Origin: Paraburkholderia sp. LEh10
GTDB taxonomy: Bacteria > Pseudomonadota > Gammaproteobacteria > Burkholderiales > Burkholderiaceae
Assembly: GCF_017814945.1 (NCBI RefSeq)
Contig: NZ_JAGIPX010000013.1
Span: 1-64,000, forward strand
Reading direction: 5' to 3'
Length of the DNA: 64,000 bases
Below, piece by piece: positions 18,344-27,453 of the stretch (position 1 is its first letter; each line of letters opens with the position of its first letter). The notes under the pieces are model-generated. The model made no database searches and was not told the DNA's origin. It saw only the letters and a list, made by a program, of their open reading frames with translations. A program made the translations under genes and the position numbers.

Positions 18344-19666
18344 TCAGCGAACGGCCTGCTCGCGCAGCGCGTTCACGCGATCCAGATCCCGCGAGTAATT
18401 CCGCCTGCCGATGAAAAATGCGATCGAGGCGACGAGCGGCGCAATGGGAACGAGCTGCAACGCCCCAAGCAGGCCGATCCGGTCGGCGATCAAACCCGTC
18501 AGAACGGCGGCGGGCGCGAGGCCCAACAGGTTGTTCGCGAGTGTCAGGGTTGCGAACGCCGAGGCGTGAATCGACGGCGGCGTGAGGTTCGCGACCATTG
18601 CGCCCGAGGGACCCGTCGCGCCTGCGCTGAAGAACATGCCGACGCCGATCACGATGAGCTGCAACGGACCTGCGGGCAGGCAAAAGCCGATCGCGAGCAA
18701 TGCGAAGCAGGTCAGGCAGTAGGCGATCGCGGTCGCCCACTTTCTTTCCCGCACATTCTTGCTGAGCCGGTCGGCCAGATTTCCGCACACCACCATGCCG
18801 AGACCCGTCACCAGCACGAACAGCGCCGCGCTTGCTGCTGCCTTGCCGGCAGGCATGCCGTAGTAGCGATTCAGGAAGCTCGGCATCCACGCCCAGACAG
18901 CGGCGGGAACCAGCAGATGAATGCCGCTGCCGACATACGCGCATACAACCGACTTGGTCGAGAAGAGACCCTTCATCAGCGCACGGAAGCTCATGCGCAC
19001 ACCGAGTCCTTCGCCTTGCCGGCTCACGCCTGCCGGTTGCAGCGGCGCAAGACGTTTTTCAGTGACGACGAATCGGTAGACGATGACGAGTACGATGCCC
19101 ATGACGGCCATCGCGCCGAATGCCCAGCGCCAGCCCATGTGAGCCGCGACCGCGCCGCCGAGGGCCATGCCCAGCACCGAGCCGAACGCGCCGCCCGCCA
19201 TGAAGGTGCCCGTGAGCGTCGAGCGCAGCCGCGCCGGGAAAATGCTGAGGACGACCGCGATCCCGACACTACCGTAGGCCGCTTCGCCGATGCCGACGAA
19301 CGCACGCGCCAGCAGCATCTCGCCGTAGTTCGTCGAAATCGCGCAGCCCAGCGTCGCGAGGCTCCACATCGCTGCCATCAGGACGATGCTTTTGACGCGG
19401 CCCCAGCGGTCGGCGAGCACCGACAGCGGGAACGTCAGCACGCCGACCATCAATGCGACCACGCTGCTAAGCGAACCCAGCCGTGTGTCGGAAAGATTCC
19501 ATGCCGCCTTGAGCAACGGAAACACGGCATTCAGCACCTGACGCGACATGTAGTCGGAAAGCAGCAATCCGACCGTCAATGCAAATACGACCCAGGCATA
19601 GGCGCGCACATCCGTTTTTGTTGCCGACAGATCGCCCGTCGTGGGCTCGGCATGCTGCATCAGCAT
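18344..19666 (-). CDS. MFS transporter, organic-anion (ACS-like) symporter
   Basis: 440 residues with 12 predicted membrane spans. SVLADRWGRVKSIVLMAAMW is the MFS cytoplasmic loop 2-3 signature, repeated as NLADRLSKNVRERKW between spans 8 and 9. The layout fits anion:cation symporters that import carboxylates and aromatic acids. AAGGAGAC six bases before the ATG at 19666 fixes the start. It lies between the BKACE gene (154 bases upstream) and the operator of the quinone oxidoreductase, so it probably imports the substrate of this cluster. Confidence 0.87.
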   Translation of the reverse strand: MLMQHAEPTTGDLSATKTDVRAYAWVVFALTVGLLLSDYMSRQVLNAVFPLLKAAWNLSDTRLGSLSSVVALMVGVLTFPLSVLADRWGRVKSIVLMAAMWSLATLGCAISTNYGEMLLARAFVGIGEAAYGSVGIAVVLSIFPARLRSTLTGTFMAGGAFGSVLGMALGGAVAAHMGWRWAFGAMAVMGIVLVIVYRFVVTEKRLAPLQPAGVSRQGEGLGVRMSFRALMKGLFSTKSVVCAYVGSGIHLLVPAAVWAWMPSFLNRYYGMPAGKAAASAALFVLVTGLGMVVCGNLADRLSKNVRERKWATAIAYCLTCFALLAIGFCLPAGPLQLIVIGVGMFFSAGATGPSGAMVANLTPPSIHASAFATLTLANNLLGLAPAAVLTGLIADRIGLLGALQLVPIAPLVASIAFFIGRRNYSRDLDRVNALREQAVR

Positions 19667-19820
19667 GGTTTGTCTCCTTCACGTCTCGTTCAGTTCGCGG
19701 CCGTCGTTTTCCGCACCGGGAAAGTGCCGCTTATTGATACCGCTCGCTCTCCGGCTCGCGCCGGGAAGCACTGTCATCAGAACCCGGCGTCAGCGGATGC
19801 ATCGGCCGGGGTTCGTTCCG

Positions 19821-20876
19821 TCATGCCGCGCGCAGCGGCAGATTCCGGACGCCCGCCTGGCGGTTCGGCGCCATGCCGTTCGCAGCGAGCGTTTCTTCGA
19901 CCGTCTCGTACTGCACGCCGATGCGGTAGATCTCGCGCGCTTCCTTGCCCGTGGCGATCTCGCGCCCGAGTTCACGCGCGACGCGCACGCACTGTTCGAT
20001 CTGCTGCACCGACGTAAAGCGATTGCCGTGCTGGTCGATGATCGTGTCCTCGATGCCGCAGCGCGGATGCAAGCCCATCGCCATCGCCATCATGTTGAAC
20101 GGCAGCACGTTCTTGAGCAGCGATTCCGCCGTGAGCGTGCAGCCATCCGGCGCGCGATGCACGAAGTTGAAGAAGTTAAACGGGTTAGGACCGTCAAAGC
20201 CGCCACCGATGCCGATCCACGTCAGGTTCAGCGGACCTTTGTAGACGCCCTTGCGCACCAGCCGGTCGAGCGTCTCGAGCGCGTGGATGCCAGTCAGCTG
20301 GAAGTGCGGCTGAATGCCCGCCGCCTGCAGACGACGCAGATGCTCCTCGACCCACGCCGGGCCCGCCGGTACGGTCATTTCGCTATACGCTGCCATGAAC
20401 GCAGGATTGGACAACGAAGTGCCTTCCAGATACTCAGGATAGAGCAACTCCATGATGTTCATCTGCGTGGTGTTGATCGCAACCGTCACCTGATCCGGCG
20501 CCGGTTCGAGATCGGCAAGCATGTGACGCGTGTCGTCGGACAGCCACTTCGCGGCCTGGCCTTCGTCTTCCGGTGCAAACGAAATCGAGCCGCCGACCTG
20601 GATGATCATGTCGGGCACAGCGGCTCGCACGCCCGCGATCAGTTCGTTGAACTTCGACAGGCGCTTCGAACCCTTGCCGTCCAGTTCACGCACATGCAGA
20701 TGCAGTACCGTGGCGCCCGCGTTATAGCAGTCGACGGCTTTCTGGATCTGTTCGTCCATCGTCACCGGAATGTCTTCCGGAAAATCTTCGGGCATCCATT
20801 CCGGGCCGTACGGCGCCGTGGTGATGACTACCTTGTCCTGATTCTCGGGGTGAAGCGAATCGTCGAGAAACTGCAT
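19821..20876 (-). CDS. BKACE-family beta-keto acid cleavage enzyme
   Basis: 351 residues of the DUF849/3-keto-5-aminohexanoate cleavage enzyme family. These Zn-dependent TIM barrels condense acetyl-CoA with a beta-keto acid to give acetoacetate and a new CoA ester. The zinc ligands H59 and H61 are visible in TVLHLHVRELDGKG, and GLHPRCGIEDTIIDQHGNR is the C-terminal conserved loop. GGAGAACG upstream supports the ATG at 20876; an extension to 20984 would cross the control region. Characterised members act on dehydrocarnitine, 3-keto-5-aminohexanoate or beta-ketoadipate-like acids. Divergent from the AraC gene, which likely controls it. Confidence 0.88.
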   Translation of the reverse strand: MQFLDDSLHPENQDKVVITTAPYGPEWMPEDFPEDIPVTMDEQIQKAVDCYNAGATVLHLHVRELDGKGSKRLSKFNELIAGVRAAVPDMIIQVGGSISFAPEDEGQAAKWLSDDTRHMLADLEPAPDQVTVAINTTQMNIMELLYPEYLEGTSLSNPAFMAAYSEMTVPAGPAWVEEHLRRLQAAGIQPHFQLTGIHALETLDRLVRKGVYKGPLNLTWIGIGGGFDGPNPFNFFNFVHRAPDGCTLTAESLLKNVLPFNMMAMAMGLHPRCGIEDTIIDQHGNRFTSVQQIEQCVRVARELGREIATGKEAREIYRIGVQYETVEETLAANGMAPNRQAGVRNLPLRAA

Positions 20877-21119
20877 CTCGTTCTCCAAAGTGAGGTGATG
20901 GACTTCCGACGTTTGCGACACGATGAATCGCGTTTGCGAGTCGGAAAATGAAGTACCGTTGAGATCGCACGATACGGCAATCACGCATTACACTTTTATG
21001 ATTGAGCGCCAACGTTTTAGCAGTTGATGCCACTACGCGTTAACACCAGTAAGCGTGCGCAGTAGGCATTTCATTACGGAACGGCAGGCGCAGTGTCAGT
21101 TGCGTGCGGAGAGACAACA

Positions 21120-22121
21120 ATGGAAACGATGCTGCGGTCGGTGGCGATGAGCGGCTACTTCGACGTGACGCGGCGGCTCGGACTGAACCCGGTCGAGCTC
21201 GCTCACGAAGTCGGGATCGATGCCGTGGCGCTGGCGAATGCGGACGATCGCATATCCGCTGCCGGCGCCTGCCGGCTGATGGAACTCACCGCCGAAAAGG
21301 CGTCATGTCCAACGTTCGCGCTGCAGATGGCCGAGACGCGACAGAAGTTCGGGACGGGCGTGGTCAACGTCCTGCTTGCGCACAAGCGCACGCTGCGTGA
21401 GGTGTTGCTGGCCGCGGTCGAATACCGGCATCTGATCAACGAAGCACTGGCCATCTATGTCGAGGACGCGGGCAAAACGGTGACCATCCGGGAAGAGCTC
21501 GTCGTCGAACCGGGTACGCCAACGCGGCAGGCCATCGAACTTGCAATCGGTGTGCTCGGCCGTCATTCGAGCGCTCTGCTCGGCACTCACTGGAAACCGC
21601 GCGCTGTCCATTTCGTTCATCACGGGCCCGCTGATCTGACTTTTCACCGGCGATTTTTTGGCTGTCCGCTGGAATTCGACAGCGACTTCAACGGTTTCGT
21701 GTGTTCGTCCGCCGATCTGGACTATCCGAATCCCGTCGCTGATCCCGAACTGGTGCGGTACGCCGAAAGCCTTGTCAATCCGCTCAACGTAACGGGCGCG
21801 GATTCGACCGCACTCGAAGTGCGCAAGGCGATCTATCTGCTGCTGCCCCTCGAACAGGCCACTGTCGAACTGGTTGCGCATCATTTGCGCATGAGCGTGC
21901 GCACCATGCAGCGCCAGCTTGGATCGCTGAAGATCAGCTTTTCAGCGCTCGTCGATGAAGTTCGGCGCGAGCTTGCGGTGCGCTACATGAGCAACCCACG
22001 CTATCCGATAGGACGGGTTGCCACGATGCTCGGCTATGCACAACAGGGTTCGTTCACGAACTGGTTCACACGACAGTTCGGCATGACGCCACGTGACTGG
22101 CGCAACAGCCATATGAAATAA
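21120..22121 (+). CDS. AraC-family transcriptional regulator (OruR/ArgR-like)
   Basis: 333 residues. An N-terminal arabinose-binding-type ligand domain of the PF12625 kind (about 1-190) is followed by a C-terminal double helix-turn-helix (about 235-330; VAHHLRMSVRTMQRQLGSL, then RVATMLGYAQQGSFTNWFTR and FGMTPRDWR). GGAGAG seven bases before the ATG at 21120 makes this start better than the GTG at 21093. It is divergent from the BKACE gene across a 243-bp control region and is the obvious candidate activator of the minus-strand catabolic cluster. The inducer is unknown. Confidence 0.9.
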   Translation: METMLRSVAMSGYFDVTRRLGLNPVELAHEVGIDAVALANADDRISAAGACRLMELTAEKASCPTFALQMAETRQKFGTGVVNVLLAHKRTLREVLLAAVEYRHLINEALAIYVEDAGKTVTIREELVVEPGTPTRQAIELAIGVLGRHSSALLGTHWKPRAVHFVHHGPADLTFHRRFFGCPLEFDSDFNGFVCSSADLDYPNPVADPELVRYAESLVNPLNVTGADSTALEVRKAIYLLLPLEQATVELVAHHLRMSVRTMQRQLGSLKISFSALVDEVRRELAVRYMSNPRYPIGRVATMLGYAQQGSFTNWFTRQFGMTPRDWRNSHMK

Positions 22122-22134
22122 CGCCTCTCCACAC

Positions 22135-22518
22135 TTAGGACGCCGTGCGCGCCGCCTTGGGCGCGCCTTTCCTGGTGGTCCTGGTGGTGCTCGTCCTCTT
22201 CGGCGCCTTGAGCGGGATCTTGCGTCGAAAGTCGATGCCGGCTTCCTCTAACAGTCTGACGGCGGGCGACTCGTCACGCGCGCCGGTGGCCGCCGGCGTC
22301 ACGATTGCGACGGAAGCCGCACCTCGATTCTTCGCACGCGTCCCCCCGCGCACGGCGGGCATCGGATCGCGCAACTCATCGGCGGAGATGTCATAACGCG
22401 CCATCTCCGCGCGAATCCTCCCGATCGCTGCGTCGCGCTCCTCACTGCGCACGGCGGCTGCTTCCCGTTGCAGTTTCTGGATCTCCGCCTGAATCGCATC
22501 GTAGGATCGTTTCATCAC
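22135..22518 (-). CDS. H-NS-like small protein without the usual DNA-binding domain
   Basis: 127 residues. The first ~50 (KRSYDAIQAEIQKLQREAAA, then IGRIRAEMARYDISADEL) resemble the coiled-coil oligomerisation region of Burkholderia H-NS/MvaT-like histone proteins. The usual C-terminal AWKGKG-type DNA-binding loop is absent; instead the chain ends in a basic Lys/Arg/Thr-rich tail (APKRTSTTRTTRKGAP). It may be a truncated H-NS that mixes with full-length H-NS or binds DNA through its tail. It converges with the AraC gene, leaving 13 bases. Assignment by pattern only. Confidence 0.65.
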   Translation of the reverse strand: MMKRSYDAIQAEIQKLQREAAAVRSEERDAAIGRIRAEMARYDISADELRDPMPAVRGGTRAKNRGAASVAIVTPAATGARDESPAVRLLEEAGIDFRRKIPLKAPKRTSTTRTTRKGAPKAARTAS

Positions 22519-22629
22519 ATGACTCCGGCTGATTATGTGTGGCCGAATTATAAGCCTCGGCCTGCCGCGAGGATGCCGTTGACCAATGTCCAGTTAGAGG
22601 ATATCTCATCCAAATAGGTTGACTAATCT

Positions 22630-22647
22630 ACTTAATTGTTATTAAGT
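22630..22647. promoter_or_regulatory. AT-rich inverted repeat upstream of small-protein pair
   Basis: ACTTAAT-TGTT-ATTAAGT is a perfect 7-bp inverted repeat with a four-base loop, about 100 bases before the first of two tandem small genes. It could be an operator or simply part of an AT-rich promoter. Confidence 0.3.
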
Positions 22648-22747
22648 GACTACTGGCTCCAGGTGCGGCAGAACGCCACTCACGCCTGCGCGCCGGCTTT
22701 ATAGACTTACAGATAGCAAAGTTAAGTAAGCAATGCAGGAGATCAGC

Positions 22748-23044
22748 ATGGTTGAGCAAGTCAGGAAAGAAGTTCATTGGGAGCCGCTCATCGCAATCGC
22801 CAGCGAGGAACTTGGCATTCATTCACTAACGGAGTCAGGCAAGGCCACAGCCGACATTCGGCTCGTCCGCGTTTCGAGTGTCGCCAAAGCCCTCGAGCGG
22901 GCCTACGACTTCGGCCTGTTGATGGGTCATAGCGTCGGTCGAGCCGAACATCCGAAGACAAGGCGATCTGAATTGACGTCTCACGCGGAACGGGATAGGG
23001 TGCGAGCCGCGGCCGCGGACATTCTCGACAGCTATTGGCGCTAA
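22748..23044 (+). CDS. Small conserved hypothetical protein (tandem copy 1)
   Basis: 98 residues. An AGGAG site six bases upstream selects the ATG at 22748 over the one at 22733. The first ~55 residues follow the pattern W-x2-L-x-A-I-A-x2-x-L-x-I ... V-A-x-A-L-E-x-A-Y, which resembles the small DUF6900-type domain found in mobile and chromosomal accessory genes. The tail is basic and Arg/Ala-rich. The next gene encodes a shorter relative (VRKEVHWEPLIAIAS against IRKETYWPALLAIAD), so the pair arose by tandem duplication. No biochemical function can be proposed. Confidence 0.7.
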   Translation: MVEQVRKEVHWEPLIAIASEELGIHSLTESGKATADIRLVRVSSVAKALERAYDFGLLMGHSVGRAEHPKTRRSELTSHAERDRVRAAAADILDSYWR

Positions 23045-23065
23045 TGCCGAAAACTGGAAGTAAGC

Positions 23066-23257
23066 ATGGTCCATAGAATCAGGAAAGAGACTTACTGGCC
23101 GGCGCTGCTCGCGATTGCCGACCAGGACATCGAAATCAAATCGTTCGAGCAGACGGGAAAAAAGCTGGTCGACAACAGGCTGCTTCGCATGACGGACGTC
23201 GCGAACGCGCTCGAGCAGGCCTATTCAGATGGGGGTCGTGACGGGTTACAACGCTGA
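23066..23257 (+). CDS. Small conserved hypothetical protein (tandem copy 2)
   Basis: 63 residues, 21 bases after copy 1. It aligns with copy 1 over its whole length: MVHRIRKETYWPALLAIADQ against MVEQVRKEVHWEPLIAIASE, and VANALEQAY against VAKALERAY. It lacks the ~40-residue tail of copy 1. A weak GGAAG site lies upstream. The conserved core suggests a folded mini-domain, possibly a protein-interaction module; nothing more can be said. Confidence 0.65.
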   Translation: MVHRIRKETYWPALLAIADQDIEIKSFEQTGKKLVDNRLLRMTDVANALEQAYSDGGRDGLQR

Positions 23258-23290
23258 GCCGATGTAATCCGGCGCAAAGAAAAAATTTGA

Positions 23291-23320
23291 GGGAACCCTA
23301 CGGTTTTGCAGGCGCGTGCC
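23291..23320 (+). promoter_or_regulatory. Possible ECF-sigma promoter
   Basis: GGGAACCC at 23291-23298 is followed, after about 18 bases, by CGTG at 23315. The GGAAC...CGT pattern resembles promoters of extracytoplasmic-function sigma factors. It is 45-70 bases upstream of a short envelope-protein gene. Tentative. Confidence 0.3.
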
Positions 23321-23360
23321 GATAAGACCGCTCACAAGCCCCTGCAAGACGAGGTTCCCC

Positions 23361-23618
23361 ATGCCATTCGATACTATCGCCAGACCCTCGGCCCGACTCG
23401 GACGCACTGTCGTCATTCTCATTGGCTGTGCCGGCGTGCTCGCCAGCCTGTCGATCTGGGGCAGGGTCCCTGCCGATGTACTCGCTGACGCCGACCGGGA
23501 GGCGGCCAACTTCGGCCCCGCACTGACGGGGGCCGCGTGCCAGGCCGAAGGGGCCGTCTCGAGGGACTCTCGCGGCGCCCTCCTGATGTGCTGGAAACAG
23601 GTCTGGAGCAAGCCGTAG
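23361..23618 (+). CDS. Small membrane-anchored or exported protein
   Basis: 85 residues with one hydrophobic segment (about 15-33, TVVILIGCAGVLASLSIWG) after a basic N-terminus. A predicted extracytoplasmic part has two cysteines (ACQAEG, LMCWKQ) that could form a disulfide. A GACGAGG site precedes the ATG at 23361. It converges with the pyruvate carboxylase gene, leaving 38 bases. No family is recognised; a stress-induced small envelope protein would fit the upstream ECF-like promoter. Confidence 0.55.
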   Translation: MPFDTIARPSARLGRTVVILIGCAGVLASLSIWGRVPADVLADADREAANFGPALTGAACQAEGAVSRDSRGALLMCWKQVWSKP

Positions 23619-23656
23619 CGTTTGCTCCCGTCCTGACCCGGCGCTCGTGCGCACAG

Positions 23657-26600
23657 TCAGGCGTCCATGTCCTTCAGTTCGATCAGAAGGTCCTTCGCGG
23701 CCACCCGGTCGCCCGGCTGGACGTGGACCGCGGCAATCTCGCAGTCGCGCTCAGCCGCGATGTGCGTTTCCATTTTCATCGCCTCCAGAGCGACCAGCGT
23801 GCTGCCGGCCGACACACGCTGCCCGGGCCGCACCGCGACCGTGACAACCGATCCCGGCATCGGCGCGGCGACGTGCTGCGCATTCGCCGGATCGGCGACG
23901 GGCCGGCCTTTGCGCGCGGGTCCCGCATGCACCGCGCTGCGCTTTTCCACGACGGCCGTGCGCGACTGTCCGTTCAGCTCGAACTGGACTTTGACCATGC
24001 CCTCTTCGGCATCGGCATTCTGTCCCTGTAGCGACACCAGCAGCGTCTTGCCCGCGTCGATATCGACGGCGACTTCTTCCTGCGGCTGCAGGCCATACAA
24101 AAAGGCTGGCGTCGGCAACACGGAGGTGTCGCTGTATGCGCGCAGATGCGCGTGGTAGTCGACTGTCTGCTTTGGATACATCAGGTATGACGCAAGCTGC
24201 CTGTCGTCGAGGGGATGTTCGCAGGCCGCCTCGCCTTGTGCGCGTGCCGCGTCCAGGTCGACGGCCGGAAGCTGGTCACCCGGCCGATACGGCGCGGGCG
24301 GTTCGCCTCGCAAGACCTTGCGCGACAGGCCCGCTGGAAAGCCGTCCGGCGGGAAGCCGAGTTCCCCTCTGAACAACGAGACAACCGATTCCGGAAACGC
24401 GATTTCCTTCGACGGGTCGCACACGTCAGCCGCGCTCAGGTCGTTCGCCACCATCATCAGCGCCATGTCGCCGACCACCTTCGAGGTGGGCGTCACCTTG
24501 ACGATATCGCCGAACATCCGGTTGACGTCCGCATACGCGCGCGACACCTCCGTCCAGCGATGTTCGATCCCGAGCGAGCGAGCCTGCTCGCGCAGGTTCG
24601 TGTACTGTCCACCCGGCATCTCGTGCCGATAGACATCCGCCGTGCCCGCGCGGATCTCCGATTCGAACGGTGCATAGTAGCGACGCACGCCTTCCCAGTA
24701 CATCGACGCTTCGTGCAGCCGTTCCAGACTGAGCCCCGGATCGCGCCCGGTGCCCGCGAGCGCGGCGGCAATGCTCGACAGATTCGGTTGCGAGGTGAGG
24801 CCGCTCATCGCGTCGAGCGCGCCGTCGACGGCATCGCATCCGGCATCGATCGCCGCGAGCGCCGACGCGGCGGAAATGCCACTGGTGTCGTGCGTATGGA
24901 AGTGCACAGGCAAGCCCGTCTCTTCCTTGAGCGCCTTCACGAGCGCCGCGGCAGCCTGTGGACGGCAGATGCCCGCCATGTCCTTGATGCCCAGAACATG
25001 CACGCCGGCGCGCTGGAGTTCACGCGCGACGCCGACGTAGTATTTCAGGTCGTACTTCGGCCGCGAAGCGTCGAACAGATCGCCCGTATAGCAGATGGCG
25101 CCTTCGCACAGCGCACCGCTTTCGCACACCGCGTCGATCGCGACGCGCATATTGCGCACCCAGTTCAGCGAATCGAACACGCGGAACACATCGACGCCCG
25201 CGCTCGCGGCCTGCTGCACGAAGAAGCGCACGACATTGTCCGCGTAGTTCGTATAGCCGACGGCATTCGAGCCACGCAGCAACATCTGGAAAAGGATGTT
25301 GGGCACGCGTTCGCGCAACTGCGCAAGGCGCTCCCACGGATCTTCCTTCAGGAAGCGCAGCGCCACGTCGAAGGTCGCCCCGCCCCAGCATTCCATTGAA
25401 AAGAGCTGCGCAAGCTCGCGGGCGTAAAACGGTGCGATCGGCAGCATGTCGGCCGTGCGCATGCGCGTGGCAAACAACGACTGGTGCGCATCGCGCATGG
25501 TCGTGTCCGTCAGCAGCACCTGCTTCTGGTCCAGCATCCAGCGCGCGAACTTTTCGGCGCCCAGTTCGCGCAGACGGTCGCGAGTCCCTGTCGGCAACGG
25601 GCCGGAAGTATCCACGGCGGGAAGCACGGGTCTCGCCAGCGGCAGCGACGGCAGCGAGCGTCCGCCCATTTCCGGATTGCCGTTGACGCACACCTCGCCG
25701 AGATAGCGCAGCAGTTTGGTCGCCCGGTCACGCCGTTTCGTAAACGCGAGCAGCTCCGGCGTCAGGTCGATGAAACGCGTCGTCACGTCGCCTCGCCCAA
25801 AGGCCGGATGGTTGATCACGTTCTCAAGAAACTGCAGGTTCGACGCGACACCTCGAATGCGGAATTCGCGCAGCGCGCGGTCCATCCGCCGGATCGATTC
25901 GGCGGCAGTCGGCGCCCACGTGGTCACCTTCACCAGCAGCGAATCGTAATACGGCGTGATCACCGCGCCGCCGTAAGCCGTGCCCGCATCGAGGCGCACG
26001 CCGAATCCCGCGGCGCTACGGTAGGCGGTGAGCCGCCCATAGTCGGGCAGGAAGCCATTGTCGGGATCTTCCGTGGTGATCCGGCATTGAAGCGCATGCC
26101 CGTTCAGCGGAATCTCAGCCTGCGCCGGCACACCGGCGGCACGCGTGCTGACGGCGCCGTCGTGATCCAGCCTGTCTTCCGTGAGCCCGATCGTGCCGCC
26201 TTCCGTAATGCGGATCTGCGCCTTGACGATGTCGACGCCGGTGATCACCTCGGTCACCGTATGTTCGACCTGGATGCGCGGATTCACCTCGATGAAGTAG
26301 AACTGGCCCGAGTCCGCGTCCATCAGAAATTCGACGGTCCCGGCGTGCGTGTAGCCGACCGCGCGCATCAACCGCAGCGCGGACTCGCATAACTCGGCAC
26401 GTTTCGCGTGATCCAGGTAAGGGGCGGGCGCCCGCTCGACGACTTTCTGATTGCGCCGCTGCACGGTGCAGTCCCGCTCATGCAGATGCACGAGATTGCC
26501 GTGCGCGTCGCCGAGCACCTGCACCTCGACGTGGCGCGCATGCCGCACCAGCTTCTCGACGTACACCTCGTCATTGCCGAACGCGGCGAGCGCTTCGCGC

Positions 26601-27169
26601 CGCGCCGCGGCCAGGGCCGTTTCGAGATCCCGCTCGGTTTCGAGCACCCGCATGCCCCGCCCGCCGCCGCCCCAGCTTGCCTTGAGCATCAGCGGATAGC
26701 CGATTCCGGCCGCGAGGCGCTTGCATGCGTCCAGGTCGCGGGGCAACGGGTCCGTGGCGGGCATCACGGGCACCCCGGCCGCGATCGCCGCGTTGCGCGC
26801 CGCCACCTTGTTGCCGAGCATGCGCATGACGTCCGGCGTGGGGCCGACCCAGCGTATGCCCGCATCGATAACAGCTTGCGCGAACTCAGGGTTCTCCGAG
26901 AGAAAACCGTAACCCGGATGAATGGCGTCGACCTTTGCCTGTCTTGCGACGCGCAGAACATCGTCGATATCGAGGTAGGCGGCGAGCGGCTTTTTGCCCT
27001 CACCCACCAGATAGCTCTCGTCGGCCTTGAAACGATGAAGCGCGAGCCGGTCTTCCTTCGAGTAGATGGCCACGGTCCGGATGTCCATCTCGGCGGCCGC
27101 GCGCATCACGCGGATCGCGATCTCGGAACGGTTGGCGATTAACAGGGATCTGATCGGGGCGTAGTTCAT
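23657..27169 (-). CDS. pyc: Pyruvate carboxylase
   Basis: 1170 residues in a single chain. A biotin carboxylase domain occupies about 1-450 (IRSLLIANRSEIAIRVMRAA, the ATP-grasp loop KASWGGGGRGMRV, and FIEVNPRIQVEHTVTE). The carboxyltransferase domain (about 510-990) has the metal site TDTTMRDAHQSLFATRMRT and HFHTHDTSG. The C-terminal biotin carrier holds the biotinylated Lys near residue 1132 in EAMKMETH. It makes oxaloacetate from pyruvate and bicarbonate using ATP, replenishing the TCA cycle. The ATG at 27169 begins the family-like MNYAPIRSLLIANR; an upstream extension to 27241 is not conserved. Confidence 0.96.
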   Translation of the reverse strand: MNYAPIRSLLIANRSEIAIRVMRAAAEMDIRTVAIYSKEDRLALHRFKADESYLVGEGKKPLAAYLDIDDVLRVARQAKVDAIHPGYGFLSENPEFAQAVIDAGIRWVGPTPDVMRMLGNKVAARNAAIAAGVPVMPATDPLPRDLDACKRLAAGIGYPLMLKASWGGGGRGMRVLETERDLETALAAARREALAAFGNDEVYVEKLVRHARHVEVQVLGDAHGNLVHLHERDCTVQRRNQKVVERAPAPYLDHAKRAELCESALRLMRAVGYTHAGTVEFLMDADSGQFYFIEVNPRIQVEHTVTEVITGVDIVKAQIRITEGGTIGLTEDRLDHDGAVSTRAAGVPAQAEIPLNGHALQCRITTEDPDNGFLPDYGRLTAYRSAAGFGVRLDAGTAYGGAVITPYYDSLLVKVTTWAPTAAESIRRMDRALREFRIRGVASNLQFLENVINHPAFGRGDVTTRFIDLTPELLAFTKRRDRATKLLRYLGEVCVNGNPEMGGRSLPSLPLARPVLPAVDTSGPLPTGTRDRLRELGAEKFARWMLDQKQVLLTDTTMRDAHQSLFATRMRTADMLPIAPFYARELAQLFSMECWGGATFDVALRFLKEDPWERLAQLRERVPNILFQMLLRGSNAVGYTNYADNVVRFFVQQAASAGVDVFRVFDSLNWVRNMRVAIDAVCESGALCEGAICYTGDLFDASRPKYDLKYYVGVARELQRAGVHVLGIKDMAGICRPQAAAALVKALKEETGLPVHFHTHDTSGISAASALAAIDAGCDAVDGALDAMSGLTSQPNLSSIAAALAGTGRDPGLSLERLHEASMYWEGVRRYYAPFESEIRAGTADVYRHEMPGGQYTNLREQARSLGIEHRWTEVSRAYADVNRMFGDIVKVTPTSKVVGDMALMMVANDLSAADVCDPSKEIAFPESVVSLFRGELGFPPDGFPAGLSRKVLRGEPPAPYRPGDQLPAVDLDAARAQGEAACEHPLDDRQLASYLMYPKQTVDYHAHLRAYSDTSVLPTPAFLYGLQPQEEVAVDIDAGKTLLVSLQGQNADAEEGMVKVQFELNGQSRTAVVEKRSAVHAGPARKGRPVADPANAQHVAAPMPGSVVTVAVRPGQRVSAGSTLVALEAMKMETHIAAERDCEIAAVHVQPGDRVAAKDLLIELKDMDA

Positions 27170-27453
27170 GTAGACGGAAACTCTTAGATGGTCGCGACAC
27201 GCCCGCAAACCAGGGTGTCGCAAGTGGGCAGCCGTTCGCACTCACCTTCAGCCGCGCTCGGCGCAAAGGCGGCCGATGGAACTCATTGCATACTAGGCCC
27301 GCGAAGCGGACCGTGATTGTCAGAAAGCGCCATTGGCATGTGCGCGCGAGCCACACCGCGCACGCGCATGTTCAGATTAGATCGAAAGCCGCGCCGTTGC
27401 GCGCTGAAGCCGATCGTGAGGAGGAAACGGCGCGGCAGCGATCTATTCAACCG

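Noticed and set aside
18248..20017. 589-codon plus-strand open frame opposite the MFS and BKACE genes
   Set aside because: Antisense to two well-supported genes with low-complexity Arg/His content; a shadow.
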